Shown here: piece by piece, positions 41,782 to 48,799 of the stretch | Layout of the letters: each line of letters opens with the position of its first letter | How positions within the stretch are numbered: position 1 is the stretch's first letter | DNA from: an uncultured Campylobacter sp. | GTDB lineage: Bacteria > Campylobacterota > Campylobacteria > Campylobacterales > Campylobacteraceae | Reading direction: 5' to 3' | Length of the DNA stretch: 48,799 nucleotides | Assembly (NCBI RefSeq): GCF_937996225.1 | Contig: NZ_CALKTC010000054.1 | Coordinates: 1-48,799, forward strand | The notes under the pieces: generated by a model | Told to the model about the DNA's origin: nothing | The model's database searches: none | The model's input: the letters and a program-made list of their open reading frames with translations, nothing else | Translations under genes and position numbers: made by a program

Positions 41782-43587
41782 ATGGACTACATTAAAATTC
41801 TGCGCGAAAACGGGCTTTTGCGCGAGGTGAAGGAGCAGATCGGCACTGAGCTTGAGATCGCGCACGCAAGCTATATCGAGGTTAAAAGGGGGTGCTCGCA
41901 GGCGCTGCTTTTTACGAACGTGCGAAACGCGCAGGGCAAACGGATGCCGCCGGTGCTAACCAATATTTTCGGCTCCTTCGAGGCGTTAAATTTAATCCTC
42001 GGTCGCGAACCTGACGAGATCGCCGCCGAGATACAGAGCCTGCTAAAGCCGAAGCGTCCGCAAAACTTCAGCGAAAAGCTTGATTTCTTGGCGCACTTAA
42101 TCTCGCTGCGTAAAATTTTTGTAAAGCGCCTTAGCGGTCGCGGCGAGTGTCAGCAGGTCGCGCATCTGGGCGCCGATGTCGATTTGGGCGAGCTTCCTGT
42201 ACTTAAGACCTGGGAGAATGATGGCGGCGCGTTTATCACGATGGGGCAGGTCTACACGAAGGATCTAAACTCGCAAACGCAAAATCTCGGCATGTATCGC
42301 CTGCAAATTTACGGGCGCGACCGCTTGGGAATGCACTGGCAGATACACAAAGACGGCGCGGGCTTTTTCGACGAATACCGCAAAGCAGGGCGTAAGATGC
42401 CCGTATCCGTGGCGATCGGCGGCGATCCGCTCTATATCTGGTGCGGTCAGGCGCCGCTGCCGAAGGGGATTTTTGAACTGCTGCTTTACGGCTTCATCCG
42501 CCGCAGCCCCGCTCGCCTCGTAAAATCGCTTACGAATGAAATTTACGTTCCCGCCGACGCAGACTATGTGATCGAGGGCTTTGTCGATCCCGCCGTAAGC
42601 GAGCCAGAGGGGCCTTTTGGCGATCACACGGGATATTATACGCCGGTAGAGCCCTTCCCTGTAATGGAGGTTAGCGCGATCACGCACAAGCGCGCGCCCG
42701 TATTTCACGCCACCGTCGTCGGCAAGCCGCCGCTTGAGGATAAATTTATGGGGTACGCGACCGAGCGGATCTTCTTGCCGCTGTTTCGCACGAGCGCGCC
42801 CGATCTGATTGATTATAAAATGCCCGAGAACGGCGTATTTCACAATCTGATTTTGGCTAAGATCGCCGTGCGCTACCCCGCTGCGGCTAAGCAGATCATG
42901 CACGCGTTTTGGGGCGTGGGGCAGATGAGCTTCGTAAAACACGCCGTTTTCGTACCGCAGGACGCGCCGAGCTTAGATGAGTACGAGGCGCTTACGAAGT
43001 ACGTCCTAAACCGCATAGGCACGCGCAGCCTTGTTTTTAGCGAGGGTGTGTGCGATCAGCCTGATCACGCAAGCCCGAACTCCTGCTTCGGCGGCAAGCT
43101 CGGCATCGATGCGACGACTGATCTAAGCTCGCAGGCGCCGCAAATTTTAAGCGACGAGGAGCTGCTAGCTAAATTTCAAAGCAGCGAGCCAGCCATTTTG
43201 GCGCTTAAGCAGCACTTTTGCGATACGAAAAACCCGCTCGTGCTGATAAACATAGACAAAAAAGAGCTCGTGGAGCGGAGCTGGCGGCGAATTTTGAAAT
43301 TTAGCGAGCATTTTAAAATTCTGATTTTTACCGATGCGGGGAACGACGCGAGCAACCTCTACATGAGCGTTTGGCGCGTCGTAAATAGCATCGATGCGCT
43401 GCGCGACGTGTTTGTGGCGCAGGACGATCGCATCTGCATCGACGCTACGAGCAAGCACGAGTGGGAGGGCTATACGCGCCGGTGGCCGCAGGAGACGCTC
43501 TGCAGCCGCGAAGTAGTAGCAAGCCTCATAGAGCGCGGCATCGTGCAGGACGAACCCGAGCTATTTAAGAAATTTGAAATTTTTTGA
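41782..43587 (+). CDS. UbiD-family decarboxylase (menaquinone biosynthesis type)
   Basis: 601 residues, prenylated-FMN-dependent decarboxylase family. Visible family segments: GGAFITMGQVYTKD, the RLQIYGRDRLGMHWQIHKDG block (split as RLQIYGRDRLGMHW, QIHKDG), VSVAIGGDPLYIWCGQAPLP, the EPEGPFGDHTGYYTPVEPFPV acid segment (as EPEGPFGDHTGYY, TPVEPFPV), and the catalytic ERIFLPLFRTSAPDLID region. The length and HIGH similarity to the futalosine-pathway (SCO4490-type) branch rather than E. coli UbiD suggest a role in decarboxylating 1,4-dihydroxy-6-naphthoate, fitting mqnE in the same window. GAGGG precedes the ATG. Next gene (metI) is unrelated. Confidence 0.9.
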   Translation: MDYIKILRENGLLREVKEQIGTELEIAHASYIEVKRGCSQALLFTNVRNAQGKRMPPVLTNIFGSFEALNLILGREPDEIAAEIQSLLKPKRPQNFSEKLDFLAHLISLRKIFVKRLSGRGECQQVAHLGADVDLGELPVLKTWENDGGAFITMGQVYTKDLNSQTQNLGMYRLQIYGRDRLGMHWQIHKDGAGFFDEYRKAGRKMPVSVAIGGDPLYIWCGQAPLPKGIFELLLYGFIRRSPARLVKSLTNEIYVPADADYVIEGFVDPAVSEPEGPFGDHTGYYTPVEPFPVMEVSAITHKRAPVFHATVVGKPPLEDKFMGYATERIFLPLFRTSAPDLIDYKMPENGVFHNLILAKIAVRYPAAAKQIMHAFWGVGQMSFVKHAVFVPQDAPSLDEYEALTKYVLNRIGTRSLVFSEGVCDQPDHASPNSCFGGKLGIDATTDLSSQAPQILSDEELLAKFQSSEPAILALKQHFCDTKNPLVLINIDKKELVERSWRRILKFSEHFKILIFTDAGNDASNLYMSVWRVVNSIDALRDVFVAQDDRICIDATSKHEWEGYTRRWPQETLCSREVVASLIERGIVQDEPELFKKFEIF

Positions 43588-43845
43588 GGGCGCGGGGCGG
43601 AATTTCGTGCCGATTTGAAATTTAAAATTTTAACTTTGGTTTTAAGGACTGCGCGTTAAATTTAGATAGAATTTTATCTAAATTTACGGGCCCTAAGCGG
43701 TAAAATTTCATAAAATTTACCGCCATGCGAGGGTTAAAATTTTAAGGAGTAAAATTTGCTGCAGCGAAATTTTAAAATTTCAAAAATTTTAAAACGGCGT
43801 AAAAGCTCGATATAGCGCAAGCAGGCACAAAATGAAAGGACATAA

Positions 43846-44520
43846 ATGATAGAGTGGATACAAAATTTTTTTAGCGGAGCGATACCGAAGCTGCTGCTAA
43901 ACGCGACGCTGGAGACGCTGTATATGACCTTCGTAAGCACGGCTTTGGCGTTTATTTTGGGGCTCGTGCTTGCGATCGTGCTTATCCTTACGCGTCGCGG
44001 CGGGCTGTGCGAAAATCGCATCGTCTACGCCGTGCTGGACGTCGCGATAAATACGCTGCGAAGCTTCCCGTTTATAATTTTGCTGATCGTGCTCTTTCCG
44101 CTTACGAAGCTTCTTGTTGGCGCGAGCATCGGCACCACCGCGGCGATCGTGCCGCTTACTATCGGCTCGGCGCCCTTTATCGCGCGGCTCATCGAAAGCG
44201 CGCTGCTGGAGGTAGATAGCGGCGTGATCGAGGCGGCGAAGAGTTTCGGCGCGAGCAAGACGCAGATTATCTTTCGCGTGATGTTCGTCGAGGCGCTGCC
44301 TAGCATCATCGGCGCGATTACGCTCACGCTCATCGTCATCATCGGATTTACGGCGATGGCGGGCACGGTCGGCGGCGGCGGGCTCGGCGACGTGGCGATC
44401 CGCTACGGCTTTCAGCGCTTCCGCCCCGATATAATGGCATACACCGTCGTGATACTGATCGTACTCGTACAGATCATACAAAGCATCGGAAATTTACTCT
44501 ATAAAATTACGAAAAAGTAA
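43846..44520 (+). CDS. metI: D-methionine ABC transporter permease (orphan MetI)
   Basis: 224 residues, five to six membrane segments, inner-membrane permease of the MetNIQ type. The EAA loop EAAKSFGASKTQIIFRVMFVEALPS (in pieces EAAKSFGASKTQII, FRVMFVEALPS) that docks the ATPase is intact, and the MetI-typical GTVGGGGLGDVAIRYGFQRF end (as GTVGGGGLGDVAIR, YGFQRF) and opening TLETLYMTFVSTALAF are present. Normally the gene lies between metN (ATPase) and metQ (lipoprotein); here upstream is ubiD-like and downstream a 735-base spacer, so its partners must be elsewhere or lost. Ribosome site AAAGGA. Confidence 0.9.
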   Translation: MIEWIQNFFSGAIPKLLLNATLETLYMTFVSTALAFILGLVLAIVLILTRRGGLCENRIVYAVLDVAINTLRSFPFIILLIVLFPLTKLLVGASIGTTAAIVPLTIGSAPFIARLIESALLEVDSGVIEAAKSFGASKTQIIFRVMFVEALPSIIGAITLTLIVIIGFTAMAGTVGGGGLGDVAIRYGFQRFRPDIMAYTVVILIVLVQIIQSIGNLLYKITKK

Positions 44521-44581
44521 GAGCGCTGGCGGTTGCGGCGGAATTTTTTGACGAAATTTTATCTGCTTTGCTTTTTGTCGT

Positions 44582-44735
44582 GAAATTCTGCTCTTGCTTT
44601 GGAATTTTGTCTTTGCTTGAGACTCTGCGTTTGCTTATAAGATTCTACACTTGCTAGCGAGATTCGGCATTCACTCGCAAGGCCCTGCTTTAATTCATTT
44701 GATTGCACTCTTGCCGTGAAGTTTTGCTTATAAAT
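44582..44735. repeat. degenerate 20-bp tandem repeat
   Basis: About seven to eight units of 19-20 bases, boundaries at 44582, 44602, 44621, 44641, 44661, 44681, 44701 and 44720. Units begin with GAnTT or GAnTC and share a T-rich core like CTTGCTT; e.g. GATTCTACACTTGCTAGCGA at 44641-44660. Copies are strongly diverged, so this is an old or decaying array. No ORF crosses it. Confidence 0.5.
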
Positions 44736-44859
44736 TCTAAGACAAGCAGTTTTAAAATTTTATAATTTTAAGTTTTGCAAGATCTTTCTTATATAATTTC
44801 ACTTTTACTTCGAAATTTCGTAGCTTACTTTTAAAATATAAAGCGCAGAATATAAATAA

Positions 44860-45030
44860 AAGGCACCGGCCTTAGCAATAAAAGCCAATAATGATGGTAT
44901 TGCCGCTTTGACAAGCTTTTTTGGCTTTGGTAAAAGAACCTAAGATTACGCCAGTTCTTTAAAAATAAGGCAAAATATGAAATTCCTCTGCGAATTGAGC
45001 CTAAATTCTTTAGTATTGAGGAATTTTTAA
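44860..45030 (+). other. hairpin-rich segment, possible structured RNA
   Basis: Inverted repeats in order: AAGGC/GCCTT (44860-44873, loop ACCG); GCAATA (44875-44880) with TATTGC (44898-44903); AAAGCC (44881-44886) with GGCTTT (44923-44928), which interlocks with the previous pair; AAAGAAC (44933-44939) with GTTCTTT (44954-44960); AAATTCCTC (44980-44988) with GAGGAATTT (45018-45026) followed by TTTAAATTT. A short RNA is possible, but no homology is known to me. Confidence 0.3.
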
Positions 45031-45160
45031 ATTTGTAGAATTCAATAAATTATCTTGCGGCGCTTGCGGTAAAATTTTATGCGGGCGGATACAGCAAGTT
45101 TAATAAGATCATTATCGCATAATAGCGAAGCTATGAAATTTATCTAGTGCATAGCGTCTA

Positions 45161-45193
45161 AATTTAAAAAGGGGCGAGAAATCTCCCGCCCCT
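45161..45193 (-). terminator. intrinsic terminator of the autotransporter gene
   Basis: On the minus strand AGGGGCG and CGCCCCT form a 7-bp G/C-rich stem (arms 45187-45193 and 45170-45176, 10-base loop) followed by TTTTTAAATTT. It lies 63 bases past the autotransporter stop codon. This is the strongest terminator in the window. Confidence 0.75.
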
Positions 45194-45255
45194 GAAATTT
45201 TAAGTATAGGATTTGATTTTGTAGATGTGCAAGCTAGGGCTTACGCATCTTTTAT

Positions 45256-48200
45256 TTAAAACATAATCTCAAACCCTGCATTGATAGCACCACCTCTTGT
45301 TTTGCCTATATAGCCCTTGCCTCCTAGGCTAAGGATAAGGTTTTTGCTCTCATACTTATAGCCTGCTTCAAATACTCCGGTTGAACCCTTTAGGCTAGGC
45401 TTAGGAGCGTCAAGTCCCATAGTAGATGCTTTAGCATCCCCGCTAAACTCATACTCGTATGCTCCGCCAAAGTATAGGTTATGCTCATCTTTTAGATTTA
45501 TAGTATCTCTTAGACCCGCTCTTAGCCTATTAGAGGTAACGCTATCAAAGTGATATCTCTCGCCCGAGCTTATAGTAGCATCGGCATCATCCGTGTAAGC
45601 ATATAGCCATTTAGTATAAACGTCTAGCTTGTTACTTTGGCTTAGATCAAAGATCTGACCTATTCCTATATGAGTAGCCATATAGGTTGAGCTGATATCA
45701 AACTTCTCATTATGAGCTAATACTCCAGGAGCTATGGCATAGGTCCAGTCGTTACTATTGTAGTCGCTGCTTATCTTACCTACGTGAAAGCTTGCATCCA
45801 GGTAGGTACCACTAGTAAAGTTTTGCTTTAGCATCAAGCCTCCGCCTATATACTCGCTATCTCCGTCTGCATGCAGACCGCTATCTAAATAGCTATCATA
45901 GTTTGCTCTTCCATATTCTACGAATACTCCGCTTAAGATATCTCCTGCGAAATTAGGAGTTAAGCTGGCAAGGCCTGCTGCTACTCCATAGCCTTTGGAA
46001 TTTACGTGCGAGCCCGTCTCATACCTTAGATCATAAGCTTCGCTTATAGCAAAAGGAAATAGCTCTAAATGCCCATCCGGTATTAGCTTATCTAGGTAGT
46101 TAGTGATTAACTCGCTTCCGCTCTTTAAGCTAGCTAAGCTTGCAGCTCTGGTTTCTGCGAAGGATTTGGTATTAGAGCTTACGCGCGCGCTAGGAGCCGA
46201 GGAAGCATCGAATCCTAAATTTAGATAATTGCCGCTTTGATAAATTTTAGGGTTATAGCTTAGACTTACCCCTACATTTAGCGTTGCATGCATATTGGCT
46301 GCGTTAGGAGCTATAAGGCTACCGCTTCCTTGCTTGTTTATCAGATGAATCTCGCTGCTTGGACTTAACGGGCCGCTTACTCCGCTGATATAAGCCGTAA
46401 TATTGCTTACGTTGCTTAGATCTGTGTTAGCGGTAGGATCGCTTAGGGTAAGTACGCTATCGCCTGCTCTAATGGAGCTAGGAAGGAAAAAATTTAGCCT
46501 GTCAAAACCGCTAATATTTTTAGCGCTTAAGGAATTTACTGCTGCAGGAGAGCTATTGCTTGCTCCTATGTTTAGGGTATTACCGCCGCCTGTTGCGCTT
46601 ATTGTGCCTACGTTATGACCGCTGATGAAATTTAACGTATTGTTTGCGCCTGCTGCATGGATATTTCTAGCGTTAAAATTCTTATCCTCCCCCGCTTTGC
46701 CTATGTCTATGTTGTTTCCGTTAAGACCGCCGGCACCTAGATACTTTTGTAGCTCATCCGCATCGAAATCCCCATTTATGCTCTCGTTAGTCTTAATAAG
46801 CTTTTGGATATAAAGTTCCTTCTCATCCTCGCTTATATGCATACCGCCTATGTTTCTGCTAAAGGTATTAGCATCCTTTATGACATAGTTTTTATTTAGC
46901 TGAGTTACGTAGCCCTTGTCTTTAAAGCGCGGATCATATCCGGTAAATTTACCGCTTCCGCTTTTATAGGCAAGGGTATATTTCTTATTGTCGCCATCTG
47001 GATAGCTTGCATTATTTAAAGCGTTAAATTCGCTTGAGGAGTTTACGAATATATCGGTACCGCTTAGATCGGTATTGCCGGAGCCGGTTAAGCTTAAAGC
47101 TCTTTTGGTACTAGACGAAGCGTCGTTTTCAATCTCGCTAAGAGAAGCTAAATTGAATTCCAATTTATTGAAATTTGCAAAATTCCCTGCATTTAGGCCA
47201 TTGCCGGAGTTTGAAGATAGGATATTTAGGCTATTGCCCGAATTGCTAGCGTTTGCGCTAGATACTCCGTATAACGTGCCCGCTACGCTGCCGCTTCTGA
47301 AATTTACTACGTTGTCGTTGCCGCTAGCAGCTTCCGCTGCGTAGACGTTGCCAGCAACTTGCGTGTTGCCGTTTAAATTTACAGTGTTGGAGGAGGCGGT
47401 GCCGCTAGCCTTTCCACCGTATACGCTTCCGCCTACGTTTACCGAGTTAAGAGTTATGGTGTTGGAAATCGTGCTGTTTCCCTTGCCGCCTACCGCCATT
47501 GCTCCTACGCTGCCGTTGTTTATAGTTACGATATTGGATTTGGCTTCTCCGTTGCTAGTATTGCCGCCGTAAATGCTATTGCGGATTATCGTAGCATTCG
47601 TAGTTACGCTATTGTCGTGGATGTTTCCGCCGCCGCTACTGCTATGAGTGATGCCCGCATTTACGTACCCCACGTCTATTCCGCTTGCTTCGAAAGTTAC
47701 GTGGTTATTATAAATTTCTTGCGAGGTAGTGGAATTTGAATATCCGCCGTCGATCTCGCCTATGCTGCTTCCGCCTCTAATCTTAGTGTGGTTATCGTGG
47801 ATGCTGTTGCTTCCGTCGGTAGCATCGTCTCTGCCCGAGCTTATGTTTTTGCCGCCTAGATTGCCTGCGCCCTCCTTTACTATTACGGTGTTTCCTTTAT
47901 TGCCGAATAGATCAGTGGCGCCTGCGACCTTGTTAGAATTTTGATTTTGCATTAGCTCGCTTTGATCGAAGTTGGGGTCTATCCAAGAACGAGTTAGTGT
48001 GCCCTTTTGCATGATTAAATTCTTGCTGTTTTCGACCTCGATCGTAGTGCCGGTGATTTGATAGTGATCTTTGTCGGTAATCGTATAAATTTGATTATCT
48101 TGCACGGTTTGTGCGGCTCTGGTGATCGTGCCGCCGCCTGAATTATGGATTAGATAGTACTTTCCTTCGTCTAAATCTGATTTTATACCCTCTATCTTTG

Positions 48201-48799
48201 TACCGTTTAAATTCGTATTGCCATTAGTGGTTAGAGTAAGCGGCGCATCCGCTTCGATCGTGGAGTATAAATCATTGAAATTTATAGAGCCGAAATTTTT
48301 AATGTCTTTAGCTTTTTTAATGCCACCGCCGACCCAATTTTCTATATGTAAGGTATTAGTTTTATCCGTAGGCTTATTACTGCCGTAGATTGTACCGCTT
48401 ATCGTGCCGCCTCTAAAATTTACATTGCTATTCTCGACGCTACCGCTTGTAGCGTAGCCTGCATAGACGTCTCCTGCTATCGTCGTTCTTTCTTTATTGA
48501 TATAAACGACCGCATTTTTGACGCTTCCTGCGCGTGCGCCATAGACATTGCCGCCTACGTGCACGCCTTTGTTGGAGTCTGACGCTCCTAGAGTAACTCT
48601 ATCGCCGTCCGATTCGCCTGCAATGCCGTTTGCTGCCGCGACATCGCCTTTTACTGTACCTTTTATAAGATCAACTACGCTTCGCGAGCTTGAGGCGCCG
48701 CCCAAAGAGCCCGTGACGCTGCCTACGATCGCATCGTCGTTATTGATTTCTACGCGATTTGCGCTCATTGCGCTAGCACTATTTGCTTGACCGCCTACT
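45256..48799 (-). CDS. large autotransporter (type Va), 5' end outside the window
   Basis: The frame is open up to base 48799, so the start and signal peptide are beyond the window; the ATG at 48768 is only an internal Met. About 1,180 residues are visible. The passenger (first ~900) is Asn/Gly/Ser-rich with beta-helix repeats such as GGNVYGARAGS, AGDVYAGYATSGS, SGTIYGS, and contains three copies of a longer module. The last ~265 residues form an autotransporter beta-barrel (FPFAISEAYDL, YGVAAGLASLTPNF, ... closing GFEIMF with terminal Phe). Likely a surface adhesin or other surface factor; passenger function unknown. Terminator follows at 45161-45193. Confidence 0.9.
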   Translation of the reverse strand, partial: VGGQANSASAMSANRVEINNDDAIVGSVTGSLGGASSSRSVVDLIKGTVKGDVAAANGIAGESDGDRVTLGASDSNKGVHVGGNVYGARAGSVKNAVVYINKERTTIAGDVYAGYATSGSVENSNVNFRGGTISGTIYGSNKPTDKTNTLHIENWVGGGIKKAKDIKNFGSINFNDLYSTIEADAPLTLTTNGNTNLNGTKIEGIKSDLDEGKYYLIHNSGGGTITRAAQTVQDNQIYTITDKDHYQITGTTIEVENSKNLIMQKGTLTRSWIDPNFDQSELMQNQNSNKVAGATDLFGNKGNTVIVKEGAGNLGGKNISSGRDDATDGSNSIHDNHTKIRGGSSIGEIDGGYSNSTTSQEIYNNHVTFEASGIDVGYVNAGITHSSSGGGNIHDNSVTTNATIIRNSIYGGNTSNGEAKSNIVTINNGSVGAMAVGGKGNSTISNTITLNSVNVGGSVYGGKASGTASSNTVNLNGNTQVAGNVYAAEAASGNDNVVNFRSGSVAGTLYGVSSANASNSGNSLNILSSNSGNGLNAGNFANFNKLEFNLASLSEIENDASSSTKRALSLTGSGNTDLSGTDIFVNSSSEFNALNNASYPDGDNKKYTLAYKSGSGKFTGYDPRFKDKGYVTQLNKNYVIKDANTFSRNIGGMHISEDEKELYIQKLIKTNESINGDFDADELQKYLGAGGLNGNNIDIGKAGEDKNFNARNIHAAGANNTLNFISGHNVGTISATGGGNTLNIGASNSSPAAVNSLSAKNISGFDRLNFFLPSSIRAGDSVLTLSDPTANTDLSNVSNITAYISGVSGPLSPSSEIHLINKQGSGSLIAPNAANMHATLNVGVSLSYNPKIYQSGNYLNLGFDASSAPSARVSSNTKSFAETRAASLASLKSGSELITNYLDKLIPDGHLELFPFAISEAYDLRYETGSHVNSKGYGVAAGLASLTPNFAGDILSGVFVEYGRANYDSYLDSGLHADGDSEYIGGGLMLKQNFTSGTYLDASFHVGKISSDYNSNDWTYAIAPGVLAHNEKFDISSTYMATHIGIGQIFDLSQSNKLDVYTKWLYAYTDDADATISSGERYHFDSVTSNRLRAGLRDTINLKDEHNLYFGGAYEYEFSGDAKASTMGLDAPKPSLKGSTGVFEAGYKYESKNLILSLGGKGYIGKTRGGAINAGFEIMF

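Larger units (their letters stand above)
44521..45255. other. 735-base intergenic region
   Basis: No gene of credible length. It holds a degenerate 20-bp tandem repeat (44582-44735), a cluster of short inverted repeats (44860-45030), and the autotransporter terminator at 45161-45193. Confidence 0.6.

Noticed and set aside
42265..42942. 225-residue minus-strand open frame inside the UbiD-family gene
   Set aside because: Lies wholly within a well-conserved gene, is Arg/His-rich as expected for antisense of GC-rich coding DNA, and has no ribosome site.
43697..43723. Inverted repeat GCGGTAAA / TTTACCGC downstream of the UbiD-family gene as a terminator
   Set aside because: 11-base loop and no T-run after the stem on either strand, so not convincing.
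43897..44481. 194-residue minus-strand open frame inside metI
   Set aside because: Composition dominated by Arg, Asp and His, the mirror of a membrane-protein gene; no family resemblance.
1..48799. CRISPR arrays, insertion sequences, tRNA or rRNA genes
   Set aside because: I looked for regularly spaced repeats, transposase frames and cloverleaf-like sequences on both strands and saw none that hold up.

Overview
The window reads as chromosome of a Campylobacterota bacterium, most likely a Campylobacter of the higher-GC oral/anaerobic type (C. gracilis, C. showae or C. rectus group; species is inference). Support comes from several Campylobacter-style gene strings (ppa/adk/aspS facing nadK-recN-tatD-lytic transglycosylase-rlpA; a COG3400 protein-aroB-mscS-mtaB-FtsH-like string; mqnE-purine permease-phosphoribosyltransferase), from futalosine-route menaquinone genes, from extended -10 promoters of the TGnTAcAAT type, and from intergenic DNA packed with the palindrome AAATTT.

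Layout. 0-4 kb, minus strand: aspS-adk and a periplasmic BOF protein-ppa. 3.9-9 kb, plus strand: nadK, recN, tatD, a SLT/LysM lytic transglycosylase and rlpA. 9.2-10.7 kb: a small accessory patch with an orphan VbhA-type antitoxin and two unrecognised genes. 10.9-14.2 kb: a YihY-family membrane protein and a TonB-dependent siderophore receptor. 14.5-22.2 kb: COG3400 protein, aroB, mscS-type channel, mtaB, an FtsH-like ATPase that has lost its protease zinc site, and mogA. 22.3-27.0 kb: a compact plus-strand cluster of six small proteins around a P1B-type metal ATPase. 27.4-33.5 kb: tgt, a multi-span protein, glmS and mqnE. 33.5-44.5 kb: purine permease, phosphoribosyltransferase, a GT39-like protein, a lone prepilin, metG, a histone-H1-like basic protein, a MurF-N-domain-like protein, a broken Tat-exported SnoaL protein, a UbiD-family decarboxylase and a lone MetI permease. 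45.3 kb to the end: a large autotransporter, cut by the window edge at its N-terminus.

The most interesting block is 22.3-27.0 kb. A metal-transport ATPase without the usual CPx motif, an HMA-like protein with an Arg-rich motif and no CxxC, a rubrerythrin-like protein with missing metal ligands, glycine-zipper and YtxH-like single-span proteins with cationic tails, and a two-span basic protein together resemble the fez (ferrosome) clusters that make membrane-bound iron granules in other anaerobes. That assignment is inference. The ATPase carries one in-frame TAG in an otherwise intact frame, so the system may be recently disabled, phase-variable at population level, or a sequencing artefact. 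A second gene, the SnoaL-like one at 41.2 kb, carries the same kind of single TAG lesion. Other points are the FtsH-like pseudoprotease, the orphan antitoxin, a 20-bp degenerate tandem repeat and a hairpin-rich intergenic block between metI and the autotransporter.
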